From Prauserella isguenensis (GTDB taxonomy: Bacteria; Actinomycetota; Actinomycetes; Mycobacteriales; Pseudonocardiaceae), in NCBI RefSeq assembly GCF_014191605.1, contig NZ_JACHWU010000002.1, positions 558,001-622,000 on the forward strand: 64,000 nt of DNA. Direction: 5' to 3'. Position 1 is the first letter of the stretch, and every line of letters starts with the position of its first letter. A program made the position numbers and the translations under genes. Under the pieces are notes generated by a model that saw only the letters and a program-made list of their open reading frames with translations, was not told where the DNA came from and made no database searches. This document shows, piece after piece, positions 57,001 through 64,000 of this stretch.

Positions 57001-58123
57001 GCGCCGCGGTGCGCAGCACGTTCAGCGACCGCAACAACTGCCTGGTGATGACGAACACGACCACCGCGGCCAACGCCAGTGCCAGCACGAACAGCACCGC
57101 CAGCCACACCACGGCGGCATGGACACCGCCCGCGGCGTCGTCGGCGTCGGTCGTCACCTCGGTGCCGAGCCGGTCCGCGAACTGGCCCATCGAGGTGAAC
57201 ACGCCGCCGGAGGCGTCGCGCCACTGCGCCGGAGGGATGTCGCCGAAGGCGGCGTCACCGTCCTGGCCCGCGAGCAGTCCGCGCATGGTCTGTTCGCGGT
57301 TGTCGAACGCCTCGCCGCGCACGGTCTCGTTGAAGGCCGCGCGCTGGTCGACGGTCGCGGTGCTCCGGAACTCGGTCAGCCGGTCGTCCAGCCGCACCGC
57401 CGAGGTGCGGAGCTGGTCGAACTCACTCGGCGCGAGTCCGCCTCGGTCGATGCCGTGGGCGACGAGCGCCTGCTGGATCGACGCCTCCTCGCGGGCGACG
57501 AGGATGTCGTGCAGCGCGGTGGGGGTGCCGCCGACGGCACGGTCGCCCATGCCGGACACCGCGGCGACGTCCACGGTCAGCAGCGACGAGGTGATCACCG
57601 AGTAGGACTGGGTCGCCTGGATCGAGCCCAGCTGCCCGGTGGTCACTCGTTCCCGCAGCGCGGAGAGACGGTCGAGTTGTTCGTTCAGTCCCGCGCGGGG
57701 CTCGGCGAGCGCTTCGAGATCGGCGCCTTCGGTGGCGAGCGCGGCCCGCACCGGGCCCACCGCGCGGTCGACCTCCTCGCGCAGCGCGTCCAGCTGGTCC
57801 GAATCGACCCCGTTGCCGCGGGTCAGCGCCGCCGCGGTCGCGGTCCGCTCCCGCTGCAGGGCGTCGAGCAGCGTGCGAGAGGCGGAGTTGAGCTGCGCCA
57901 GCTCCGCCACCCGGTCGTACCGGTCCGCACGGTCGAGCTGTGTGGCGAGCGTCAGCCCGCCCAGCACCAACGCGATGACGATGGGAATCAGCGTGACGGC
58001 TCCGAGCTTGGCGGGCAGTTTCCAGTCCCGCCAGCGCGCCAGAGCCTTCCACGGGGACGGCTTAGGGGCGTCCTCGCCGAGCAGCTGCCCCACAGGCACT
58101 CGGCCTTCTCCTGCAACGGTCAC
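54053..58123 (-). CDS. Large nitrate/nitrite-sensor-type histidine kinase (CvnA-like)
   Basis: A 1,356-aa membrane sensor kinase. A cytoplasmic start is followed by TM1 (about 40-62, AVTLIPIVIALVLGGLTLA), an extracytoplasmic helical NIT-type domain (about 65-335), TM2 (about 338-362), a HAMP linker, a dimerisation helix (NLSRRSQSLVQRQLQLIERLE), and an HATPase domain with DNATAFSAP (N box), DRGIGMNEAEL (G1) and RRMGLFVVGRLAERH. The remaining ~680 residues are a low-complexity tail with two copies of a GLPRR-LMPG/RLSSFQ-RGR motif pair. The GTG at 58123 heads the four-gene conservon, all overlapping. Confidence 0.88.
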   Translation of the reverse strand: MTVAGEGRVPVGQLLGEDAPKPSPWKALARWRDWKLPAKLGAVTLIPIVIALVLGGLTLATQLDRADRYDRVAELAQLNSASRTLLDALQRERTATAAALTRGNGVDSDQLDALREEVDRAVGPVRAALATEGADLEALAEPRAGLNEQLDRLSALRERVTTGQLGSIQATQSYSVITSSLLTVDVAAVSGMGDRAVGGTPTALHDILVAREEASIQQALVAHGIDRGGLAPSEFDQLRTSAVRLDDRLTEFRSTATVDQRAAFNETVRGEAFDNREQTMRGLLAGQDGDAAFGDIPPAQWRDASGGVFTSMGQFADRLGTEVTTDADDAAGGVHAAVVWLAVLFVLALALAAVVVFVITRQLLRSLNVLRTAALDVADRALPEAVQSIQDGQSQNPVVRPVPVSTDDEIGQVARAFDAVHNQALRLAVEQAGMRAGFAGVFVNLSRRSQSLVQRQLQLIERLERDEEDADQLATLFQLDHLATRMRRNNENLMVLSGDEPGRRSGRPVSATDVLRAAVSEIEQYQRVVVNAPPSARVVGYAAGDLVRLVAELLDNATAFSAPETRVTLSSRLLENGSLQVDISDRGIGMNEAELEEANGRLRDVGPVDIATSRRMGLFVVGRLAERHAFGVALQSGSDSTGVTAVVTVPSEVVIAEQHAPTEVLAQAGPATLPGSAARPAGGPGTAGATPTGTADSGTAVNGTAAANGTSATNGSAAGRAQGAGGGSATTSSGLPQRRPSGAATPGSFAPLTRGGDAPSETEVSGTALFSPVTGGDQGSGGTNGTGRAGSGGDDTTGATSAGGARNGGPAGVDGGLPIPPQGGPADEPGAGTSNGDTGAVSEDGDTGSDARSAKPELPRRKPGASRTSRDGASRSDGASRSDGAAEAGASDTGGEPNGDGGSAAAPSRSSDLGGSALFAVPDTEVTDWWNAATSAKEPPAPEPKPQRQDGSEGTPIFNDMLSAWFRASDSEEEQGWGSSASPRRPAAGTASGDEPADYTSAGLPRRERGRKLMPGNASDGAAGRAVNGAVNGVSHEKAAQAKPPQRDASDVRSRLSSFQHGVSRGRRRKNPEDEADATTAAGASEPEAAPTSEDSPAQGTSTQDSPAQGASAQDTDRTTSGGSGPQPRRSGADTPTTAAGLPQRQRKPRPAPASSPQPRVNGTTAHDSSPSGERSGAEAPTPEPVATDTGTTDSGTTDTGTTDTAPELGATDTALAEPETTGDATSQASAGPAESGAAQSGVAEAATAEAATAEESGGDTSEWMFATDGRRQAVEAASDAPPTGYTPAGLPRRQRGEQLMPGSATSTGPANGRPRRERDPADVQGRLSSFQQGIRRGRHRTAQASDSSEQKVEGE

Positions 58124-59285
58124 GTACGTGACTCCCTCTCCGGCTCACTCTCGGCCACGACGATCTCCGGCCCGGTACCGCGCGGCGCTCCGGCCCGGAC
58201 CTCGTGGCCGGACGGGACCGCAAGGGCCCGGCCCGTGCACCGCGCGCTGTACCGCATGTCTGGTCGTTCCTCCGTATCCGGCGTCTCCGGGACGGGCGCC
58301 GGCACCGTCCGACGTGTGCCGGACACCACCACCGCGGCGCCGCGGTCCGGCCAGTGCGGCCCGGGTACGACAGGCGCCACCGACGCTGTCACCACCCGCC
58401 CGACGGGCGGGGTGGCCGCTGTCGCTTCCGTCCGCCCCGGTCATGCCGTCCTCCCCCAGGACACCGGCCGGCGAGTTGCGATCTGCAGGCCGAAACCGCA
58501 GATCCGTGCCGTGGCACTCAATTCGCTTGACCGGGGCGCCAGAAATCGTACAGCCAATCGGGTTGTCACCAAATGATCTCGCCTGCCGCAGCATGACCAG
58601 CGGAAATCGCCATTCACCCGATTCGGCGGCGCACCACTTCCGCACCACGGGAAACACCCCACCGGAATGCGGTTACCGAAATGGCAAGGGAATCGTGGTC
58701 AAGCTTCACCCACATGGCCCAGACACCTCGTCGTGACCGCCCGAATAGACCACCTCGCTGCGACGTTCGACTACGCAACGAGTTCGAAGAGTCCACGATC
58801 TTGTGGTACCTCGTCGATGCACCTGACCGCTCGCTGTCCCTCGACCCGGTGGTCCAGTCCCCCTCACCCGCCCAGGGGAGGCGGCCTTCCTCACCCATCC
58901 GCCGGACCTCGCCGTCGGCCCGTCCCACACAGCGGCGGGCCCTGTCACCTCGACCCAGGCACTACGGAGCGCGACCAAAATGGGGAAGGCAACCCTCAGA
59001 TGTGTCACCCGATCCAGTGTGGTTCCGCGTTTGAAATACGACTGAGCGCACAATTCCGCGGCGTTCCATCTCCGGCCCCGTAATGCGGACAGAAATCACC
59101 AATCGGCCGCCGGTTTCGTTCGCGGAAATTCACCGACCGCCGCCATTCGGCGCGCTGTACCCACCCCCGCTGCGCCGTACCCACCCGCTGCGAGTGAACA
59201 GCACCCGGACGGTGCTCAAGTTGCACGTCGCACACCGGCCCGGCCCGCGGCACGCGTCGAGGTCCGGACCTGCGAACCTCCCCTC
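58124..59285. other. 1.16-kb intergenic region between conservon and polyamine operon
   Basis: I find no gene with recognisable content on either strand. The frames that are open have no family-like sequence and run through GC-rich codon shadows. The 58540-58700 and 58960-59110 segments are less GC-rich. A minus-strand promoter pattern at 58545-58572 would give the kinase gene a leader of about 400 nt. The promoter of the decarboxylase gene presumably lies in 59000-59280. Confidence 0.45.
58545..58572 (-). promoter_or_regulatory. Candidate promoter of the conservon
   Basis: On the minus strand, TTGGTG (58572-58567), a 16-base spacer and TACGAT (58550-58545) resemble a sigma-70-type promoter. 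It lies about 420 bases upstream of the kinase GTG. Confidence 0.35.
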
Positions 59286-60473
59286 GTGAACCACCGTGAC
59301 CGCACCCCGACACCGCCCCCGGCGCTGCGCCGGTTCCTGGGCGAGCACGACCCGCCGACCCCATGTCTGGTCGTCGACGTGGACACCGCCGTCGCTCGCT
59401 ACCGGGCTCTCACGGCCGCGTTTCCACAGGCCCGGATCCAGTACGCGGTGAAAGCCAACCCGGCCCCCGCCGTCGTGCGCGCACTGGCCGACTCGGGCGC
59501 CTGGTTCGACGTCGCGAGCCCGGCCGAGATCGACCTGTGCCTGGCGGCGGGTGCCGACGGCGAGAAACTGTCCTACGGCAACACGATCAAGAAACCCGCC
59601 GACATCGCCCACGCCCATGCCGCCGGTGTCGCCGAGTACGCGTGCGAGGCGGCCGGCGATCTCCAGGCCATCGCCGCGCACGCCCCCGGGGCCCAGGTCT
59701 CGGTGCGCCTCCTCGTCGACCCGCCCGACTCGGCCACACCGTTCGGCCGCAAGTTCGGCTGCAGCCCCGCGGTAGCGACCGAGCTTGTCGCCGAGGCCGC
59801 CGCTGCGGGTCTGGACCCGGTCGGCGTCAGCCTGCACGTCGGTTCGCAACAGTGCGACCCGGGAGCGTGGGACGGCGCGGTGGCGACGGCGGCGTCGGTG
59901 TTCACGGCGGCCGCCGAACGCGGAGTGCACCTGCGCAGGCTCAACGTCGGGGGCGGCCTGGCGACGAGCTACCGGGAGACCGCTCCGGCGACGGCCGACT
60001 ACGCCACCGGGATCACCGCCGCCCTGCGCGCCCACTTTCCCTCCGCCGAGCCGGAACTGGTCGTCGAACCGGGGCGCGCGGTCGTCGCCGACGCCGGTCT
60101 GATCCGCGCCGAGGTGGTGCTGGTCAGCCGCAAGAGCCCCGGCGACGACCACCGCTGGGTCTACCTCGACGTCGGCCGGTACAACGGGCTCGCCGAAACG
60201 GAGAACGAGGCGATCGCCTACCCCGTGGAACCCGTCGACGACCGCGGCGGGCCGGACGGCCCGGTGATCCTGGCGGGCCCCACGTGCGACGGCGACGACG
60301 TCCTGTATCAGCGCACGCCGTACCGGCTACCCGAGTCCTTGCGCGCCGGGGACCGGGTCGACATCCTTGCCGCCGGCGCGTACACGGCGAGTTACTCGTC
60401 GGTGGCGTTCAACGGCATTCCACCGCTCCGTACCTACTGCATTCGCGAAGGGAGGCCAACCGGTGCCGACTGA
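59286..60473 (+). CDS. PLP-dependent ornithine/lysine-type decarboxylase, fold type III
   Basis: A 395-aa alanine-racemase-fold decarboxylase, probably making putrescine or cadaverine from a basic amino acid. The PLP lysine is Lys56 in IQYAVKANP. Other signatures are SPAEIDLCLAAGA, SLHVGSQQ, LNVGGGLATSY, VEPGRAVVADAG and the catalytic-Cys motif GPTCDGDDVLYQ. Ornithine and lysine specificity cannot be told from sequence. It is followed at once by speD and speE, so a polyamine pathway is likely. The GTG at 59286 follows CCTCCCCTC rather than a clear Shine-Dalgarno. Confidence 0.87.
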   Translation: MNHRDRTPTPPPALRRFLGEHDPPTPCLVVDVDTAVARYRALTAAFPQARIQYAVKANPAPAVVRALADSGAWFDVASPAEIDLCLAAGADGEKLSYGNTIKKPADIAHAHAAGVAEYACEAAGDLQAIAAHAPGAQVSVRLLVDPPDSATPFGRKFGCSPAVATELVAEAAAAGLDPVGVSLHVGSQQCDPGAWDGAVATAASVFTAAAERGVHLRRLNVGGGLATSYRETAPATADYATGITAALRAHFPSAEPELVVEPGRAVVADAGLIRAEVVLVSRKSPGDDHRWVYLDVGRYNGLAETENEAIAYPVEPVDDRGGPDGPVILAGPTCDGDDVLYQRTPYRLPESLRAGDRVDILAAGAYTASYSSVAFNGIPPLRTYCIREGRPTGAD

Positions 60474-60861
60474 CCGCAGCTACGTCGGTGTGTTCTCGGG
60501 AACGCACGTGCTCGCCGAGCTCGACGGTGTCGATCCACGGTTGCTCGACGACGAGACGTTCCTGCGCGCCGCGCTGGCGCACACGCTCACCGAGGCCGGG
60601 GCGACCGTCTGCGACGTCATCGCCCACCGGTTCGAGCCGCAGGGCGTGACCGTGCTGGCGATGCTCGCCGAGTCGCACGCCTCAGTGCACACCTATCCGG
60701 AGGTCGGGGCCGCGTTCGTGGACGTGTTCACGTGCGGTGACCGCGCCGACCCCGCTCATGCCGTCCGGCTGCTCGGCGACGCCCTGGGCAGCAGGCCGGT
60801 GACCATGTCCACCGTCCGGCGCGGCGACCCCGCCCGGCAGACGACCATGACAGGAGGGTGA
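60463..60861 (+). CDS. speD: S-adenosylmethionine decarboxylase proenzyme
   Basis: A 132-aa pyruvoyl enzyme that makes decarboxylated SAM, the aminopropyl donor for spermidine. Self-cleavage is expected at Glu70-Ser71 in MLAESHASVHTYPE; the processing His76 and catalytic Cys91 (VFTCGD) are present. The GTG at 60463 lies 11 bases before the stop of the decarboxylase gene and follows GGGAGG. It is the small prokaryotic class 1b form. Confidence 0.93.
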   Translation: MPTDRSYVGVFSGTHVLAELDGVDPRLLDDETFLRAALAHTLTEAGATVCDVIAHRFEPQGVTVLAMLAESHASVHTYPEVGAAFVDVFTCGDRADPAHAVRLLGDALGSRPVTMSTVRRGDPARQTTMTGG

Positions 60862-60864
60862 CGC

Positions 60865-61767
60865 GTGTCCCCCGTCAGCACCGATTCCGCCATCGAGATC
60901 GCCGAACCGCTCGCCGACGGCATGACCCGCACCTGGCGGGTCGACGACGTGGTGGTCGACGCGACGACCGCCTTCCAGCACGTCCTGATCGGCCGCACCG
61001 CTCACGGCCTCACCCTGTTCTGCGACGACGAACGGCAGAGCGCCGACGCCACCCAGCTTGTCTACCACGAGGCACTCACCGTGCCGCCGCTGCTGCTGGC
61101 CGACAGGGTGCGTTCGGTGTTGATCATCGGTTCGAGCGAGGGCGTCGCGAGCGCGATGGCCGTGGCCCACGGCGCGACCCGGGTCGACCACGTCGACATC
61201 GACGCCGAGACCGTGCGGCTGTGCGCGCAGCACCTGCCGTACGGCTACACGCCCGACGAACTGGCCGCGGCCGAGGCCCACGAGGGTCCGGTGCGGATGC
61301 ACTTTCGCGACGGCTTCGACTTCCTCGACACCGCCGAGGCCGACGGCACCCGCTACGACGTCGTGCTGATCGATCTGCCCGACGAGAGCGAGGACACCGA
61401 GGCACAGCACAACCGCCTCTACGAGGCCGACTTCCTGCGCCGGTGCAGCAGCCTGCTCGCACCCGGCGGCGTGGTGACCTGCCAGGGCGGTTGCCCCACG
61501 ATGTGGCGCAACCGCACGCTCGTCACCGCGTGGCGGCGGTTCACCGAGGTGTTCGGCACCGCCGTCTACTACGGCTCCGACGAGCACGAGTGGGCGTTCC
61601 TGTCGGGCAGGCTCGACCACCTGGACGATCCGGTGACGACGATGCAGCAGCGGCTCGCGGGCGGCGAGGGCTACCGGCCCGAGTCGATCGACACCGAGGC
61701 GCTGCGGGCGGGCACCGTGCCTCCGCACGCGGTGCGGGCGTCGGTCAGAGCTTCTTCCCGGCCGTGA
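60865..61767 (+). CDS. speE: Spermidine synthase-like aminopropyltransferase
   Basis: A 300-aa aminopropyltransferase that would move an aminopropyl group from decarboxylated SAM to putrescine or cadaverine. Seen are TAFQHVLIGRT (in place of the usual S(x)YQ(x)I), LFCDDERQSADATQLVYHEALTVPPLL, the nucleotide-binding IIGSSEGVASAMAVAHGATRVDHVDIDAE, and the catalytic-Asp stretch VVLIDLPDES. The EGG motif of typical SpeE is replaced by SEG, so the acceptor may differ. The GTG at 60865 is three bases after speD. Its 3' end overlaps the convergent DUF3817 gene by 23 bases. Confidence 0.87.
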   Translation: MSPVSTDSAIEIAEPLADGMTRTWRVDDVVVDATTAFQHVLIGRTAHGLTLFCDDERQSADATQLVYHEALTVPPLLLADRVRSVLIIGSSEGVASAMAVAHGATRVDHVDIDAETVRLCAQHLPYGYTPDELAAAEAHEGPVRMHFRDGFDFLDTAEADGTRYDVVLIDLPDESEDTEAQHNRLYEADFLRRCSSLLAPGGVVTCQGGCPTMWRNRTLVTAWRRFTEVFGTAVYYGSDEHEWAFLSGRLDHLDDPVTTMQQRLAGGEGYRPESIDTEALRAGTVPPHAVRASVRASSRP

Positions 61768-62125
61768 CGCGCTGGTGGACCTTGCGCTCGACCCAGAACG
61801 ACAGCAGCGGTACGCACCCGGCGAGCAGCACGCCGACGGTGCCCTTCACCGACCAGCGGGCCTTGAGCGCAAGGTCGACCGCCAGCACCAGGTAGATCAT
61901 GTAGATGACGCCGTGGATGGGCGAGTACACCGCCGACGGCGCCGCGTTGTCGAAGCCGTAGCGGATCACCATCACCACCACCAGTCCCAGCAGGCCGATA
62001 CCGGTGGCGAAGGCGGCGACGCGGAATCGGGCCAGCGGGCCGCGCAACGATGCCGGAGCCCGGTCACCCGCCGCGGTCGTGGCCGCGGTGTTCCCGCCGT
62101 CGGCGTCGTGGTCGGTCGTCACCAT
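61745..62125 (-). CDS. DUF3817-family membrane protein
   Basis: A 126-aa protein with about three hydrophobic helices: FRVAAFATGIGLLGLVVVMVIRYGF, VYSPIHGVIYMIYLVLAVDLALKARW and VGVLLAGCVPLLSFWVERKV. The HGVIYM and PLLSFWVER sequences are typical of DUF3817, an actinobacterial membrane family of unknown function. It is four bases downstream of another small membrane protein gene, so the two are probably co-expressed. Confidence 0.87.
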   Translation of the reverse strand: MVTTDHDADGGNTAATTAAGDRAPASLRGPLARFRVAAFATGIGLLGLVVVMVIRYGFDNAAPSAVYSPIHGVIYMIYLVLAVDLALKARWSVKGTVGVLLAGCVPLLSFWVERKVHQRVTAGKKL

Positions 62126-62129
62126 GTCG

Positions 62130-62594
62130 TCACTTCACCTCTTGATCACGTGCGTTGAGCTCGGCCAGATACCGGTTGTACGCGGCCAGCTCGGCATCGG
62201 CGGGGTCTTCGGAATCGGCGGCGTCCTCGGGTGCACCGCCGGCGGGCCTGATCGGTCGGGGCGAACGCGATCGTGCGGACTCGCGCGCCCTCGTGCCCGG
62301 TGCCGCGGCCTGCCCGCCGGTCTCGGCCGCGGCCGTCCCTCCGGACTCGGCACCGGATTCACCGGCGGCCTCCTCGGCCCGGCGGCGGCTGAGTACCCGC
62401 CACCGCCACACCATGAACGCCGGGAACAGCCCGAACAGCGGCCATTGCAGGACGTACCCGAGATTCTGGAACGTCCCGCCCGCGGACGAGAACCGATCCC
62501 ACTGCCACCAGGCCAGGCCGAAGCACACCACCATGGCCGCGACACAGAGCACCGCGATGCCCACGGCGCGACCGGTGATGGAGCGGGGATTCAC
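62130..62594 (-). CDS. Conserved actinobacterial two-helix membrane protein
   Basis: A 154-aa protein. Two helices (about 7-29, VGIAVLCVAAMVVCFGLAWWQWDRF, and 42-58, YVLQWPLFGLFPAFMVW) are joined by a short loop with FQNLGY. An Ala/Gly/Glu-rich cytoplasmic tail follows and ends in a predicted helix, AELAAYNRYLAELNARDQEVK. The family typically neighbours DUF3817 genes, as here. The GTG at 62594 is chosen from the pattern MNPRSI. Function unknown. Confidence 0.78.
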   Translation of the reverse strand: MNPRSITGRAVGIAVLCVAAMVVCFGLAWWQWDRFSSAGGTFQNLGYVLQWPLFGLFPAFMVWRWRVLSRRRAEEAAGESGAESGGTAAAETGGQAAAPGTRARESARSRSPRPIRPAGGAPEDAADSEDPADAELAAYNRYLAELNARDQEVK

Positions 62595-62679
62595 GTCTTC
62601 GACGCTAGCACCCGGGCGGCCGAGGCCGTGGTCACACACCCTGACGTGCGCAGCCTCGGCTCCGTACCCACAGGGCGCG

Positions 62680-63600
62680 TCAGTCCCGGGCGCCCGCGGC
62701 CTGTGCGGCGTAACCGTCGGCGAGGCCGAACACCTTCTGCGCGTACTCCACCGAGTTGTTGTAGGACATGATCCCGGCCCACCAGCCGTCGGCGCCGGCC
62801 ATGTCGCGTCCGCCCGCACAGAGGTACCGCGCCGCGGTGACGGCGGCGTCGTCGATCTGTTGCGGGTCGGCCTGTCCGTCGCCGTTGCCGTCGCTGGCGT
62901 AGCGCATCCAGGTACTGGGAATGAACTGCATCGGGCCGACGGCGCGGTCGTGCCGGGGGTCGCCGTCGAGACGCCCGCCGTCGGTGTCGGTGATGCTGCG
63001 CACGCCGGGTGAGCCGTTCAGCGGTACGCCGATGATCGGGGACGAGGGTCTGCCGTCCTGTTGGAGGGTCACGCCGCCGTATCGGCCGTGGTCGGATTCG
63101 ACCCGGCCGATACCGGCCAGGGTCGCCCAGGAGACACGGCATTCCGGCCGGTGTTCCCGCATCGCGAGTTCGGCGTGGCCGTAGGCCCGCAGCGCACGGG
63201 CGGGCACGCCGGTGGCCGTCGCGGTGCGCTCGGCCCAGGCGTCGAGCGAGCCCGGGGGCCGCTGCGCACCGCCGCCGGTGCTCGCGCCCGGATCGGGCGG
63301 GGTGTCGCCGCCCGGGTCGGGTGCCGCCGACGGGTCCTCGCCGGGGGCTTCGGAACCGGGCGTCACGTGTGCCGGTTCGATGTCCCGCGCGGGCACGTCC
63401 GTCGTCGTGGGGCTCGCCTGCGGAGTGGCGGCGCCCGCCACGAGCCAGATGCCGCCCGCACCGACGGCGAGTACGAGAACGACGATTGCCAGCCTGGCCG
63501 CCACGGGCCGGAACGTCGTCAGGAGCCCCGCCACGGCTCTCGGTGCCGAATCCGTGCCACCACGGCTCTGCCCATCGTCCCCGGTTCCCGCTGTGCGCAA
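62680..63600 (-). CDS. Secreted or membrane-anchored lytic murein transglycosylase
   Basis: A 306-aa cell-wall enzyme. A short cytoplasmic N-terminus is followed by a single hydrophobic segment (about 36-58) that anchors or exports it, then a Pro/Gly/Asp-rich linker (60-115). The MltB-type SLT domain runs from about 120: WATLAGIGRVESDHGRYGG (catalytic Glu in RVESDHG), AVGPMQFIPSTWMRYASDGNGDG, DAAVTAARYLC and GIMSYNNSVEYAQKVFGLADGY. It cleaves glycan strands of peptidoglycan. The TTG at 63600 follows GGAAAGG and is the only in-frame start ahead of the anchor. A palindrome at 63654-63665 lies upstream. Confidence 0.85.
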   Translation of the reverse strand: MRTAGTGDDGQSRGGTDSAPRAVAGLLTTFRPVAARLAIVVLVLAVGAGGIWLVAGAATPQASPTTTDVPARDIEPAHVTPGSEAPGEDPSAAPDPGGDTPPDPGASTGGGAQRPPGSLDAWAERTATATGVPARALRAYGHAELAMREHRPECRVSWATLAGIGRVESDHGRYGGVTLQQDGRPSSPIIGVPLNGSPGVRSITDTDGGRLDGDPRHDRAVGPMQFIPSTWMRYASDGNGDGQADPQQIDDAAVTAARYLCAGGRDMAGADGWWAGIMSYNNSVEYAQKVFGLADGYAAQAAGARD

Positions 63601-63653
63601 CGCCTGGCCTTTCCGTGCACCGATCCACCCGTGGGGCTAACGAACGGAGGCAC

Positions 63654-63665
63654 CGTAACGTTACG
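63654..63665. promoter_or_regulatory. 12-bp perfect palindrome upstream of the transglycosylase gene
   Basis: CGTAACGTTACG lies 54 bases before the TTG start. It is AT-richer than its surroundings and a candidate regulator site; I cannot name the regulator. Confidence 0.4.
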
Positions 63666-63757
63666 CCCGTCCGGTGACGGAGCGGCACGCCGCACCGGGC
63701 CGTGCCGGTGGTCCGCGCCGGGCCGGAAGGCCGGTGACGCGGAACGCCCGGCGGACC

Positions 63758-64000
63758 TCAGCTCGCGGCGTCGCGGCGCTGCCGCGTCAGGCGTGCCACG
63801 CACCAGGCGGGGGCGCTGCCCCTGCGAAGGTGCTCGAGGACCGTGAGCGGTCCGAGCCACTTGGCGAGGTCGTCGGGAGTCAACCCGGCGGCACGGTAGT
63901 CGAGCGCACGCTGGTCCAGCGGACTGATGCCCGCATCCCACCAGGCCTCGGCCTCGCGCACGTTACCGATCATCTGCCACCACCCCGCGGCGGCGACGAG
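63758..64000 (-). CDS. Hypothetical protein, N-terminus beyond window edge or starting at 63973
   Basis: The frame is open from the right window edge to a stop at 63758. It contains WWQMIGNVREAEAWWDAGISPLDQRALDYRAAGLTPDDLAKWLGP, a helical, Trp-rich sequence that reads like a genuine protein. An ATG at 63973 would give 71 aa, but coding-like sequence continues upstream, so this may be the C-terminus of a longer protein. The stretch AGLTPDDLAKWLG resembles a helix-turn-helix repeat. Function unknown. Confidence 0.5.
   Translation of the reverse strand, partial: LVAAAGWWQMIGNVREAEAWWDAGISPLDQRALDYRAAGLTPDDLAKWLGPLTVLEHLRRGSAPAWCVARLTRQRRDAAS

Noticed and set aside
58120-58395. Minus-strand 91-codon frame ending at the kinase start (GTGA overlap)
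   Set aside because: The overlap is suggestive, but the protein is low-complexity with no domain, no clear ribosome site and no recognisable relatives.
58984-59010. Possible iron-box-like sequence (TGAGGGTTGCCTTCCCC on the minus strand)
   Set aside because: Too many deviations from the TTAGGTTAGGCTAACCTAA pattern, and no iron gene is nearby.
58706-59053. Minus-strand 115-codon frame in the long gap
   Set aside because: The sequence changes to Gly/Arg-rich shadow-like composition after 40 residues and matches nothing I recognise.

Overview
The window is a high-GC actinobacterial chromosome segment. The most likely source is a Pseudonocardiales-type organism related to Saccharomonospora or Amycolatopsis. 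The reasons are GC-rich DNA with GTG and TTG starts, a KstR-controlled steroid catabolic cluster, a four-gene conservon (large sensor kinase, roadblock, DUF742, small GTPase), an F420-type oxidoreductase, and actinobacterial DUF3039, DUF3099 and DUF3817 proteins. The genus is an inference from gene content.

Layout. 1-13.9 kb is housekeeping: a DEAD/DEAH helicase (cut by the window edge), a BrkB-type membrane protein, DUF3039, pseudouridine catabolism (psuG-psuK), DUF3099, a methyltransferase overlapping dtd, a group 2 sigma factor of the SigB type, class I fumarase, an SRPBCC protein, a lipoprotein and an APC permease. 13.9-17.96 kb is a 4-kb accessory islet bounded by a perfect 25-bp direct repeat. 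It holds three translationally coupled genes: a NrtR-like Nudix regulator, a nucleosidase-domain protein, and a four-helix membrane protein. The last two share a short sequence motif.

17.9-48.9 kb is the steroid (cholesterol-type) catabolic region: a nitronate monooxygenase-like protein, fadD19/echA19, an acyl-CoA synthetase opposite a DUF35-ltp4-ltp3 set, cyp125/fadA5, an SDR, hsaADCB opposite kshA-(small Cys protein)-kshB-hsd4B, the chsE1-chsE2-chsH2-chsH1-ltp2 side-chain operon, an esterase, fadE34, the repressor gene kstR and an LLM oxidoreductase. Ten copies of the KstR operator pattern TnnAACnnGTTnnA (at most one deviation each) sit in the divergent promoters of this block, and two of them flank the fadE34/kstR promoters. 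Together these genes encode uptake-independent steps: side-chain activation and beta-oxidation, 9-alpha-hydroxylation, and ring A/B cleavage. kstD, the mce4 importer and hsaEFG are not in the window.

49-64 kb contains icmF (a fused B12-dependent acyl-CoA mutase with its G-protein chaperone) with a leaderless-type promoter, the four-gene conservon, a 1.16-kb non-coding gap, a polyamine-type operon (PLP decarboxylase, speD, speE), two small membrane proteins, a lytic transglycosylase, and a protein cut by the right edge.

The most unusual feature is the islet at 13.95-17.93 kb. Its direct repeat contains the 3' ends of both flanking convergent genes, so insertion left both intact. Its gene content resembles a conflict or immune-type signalling cassette.
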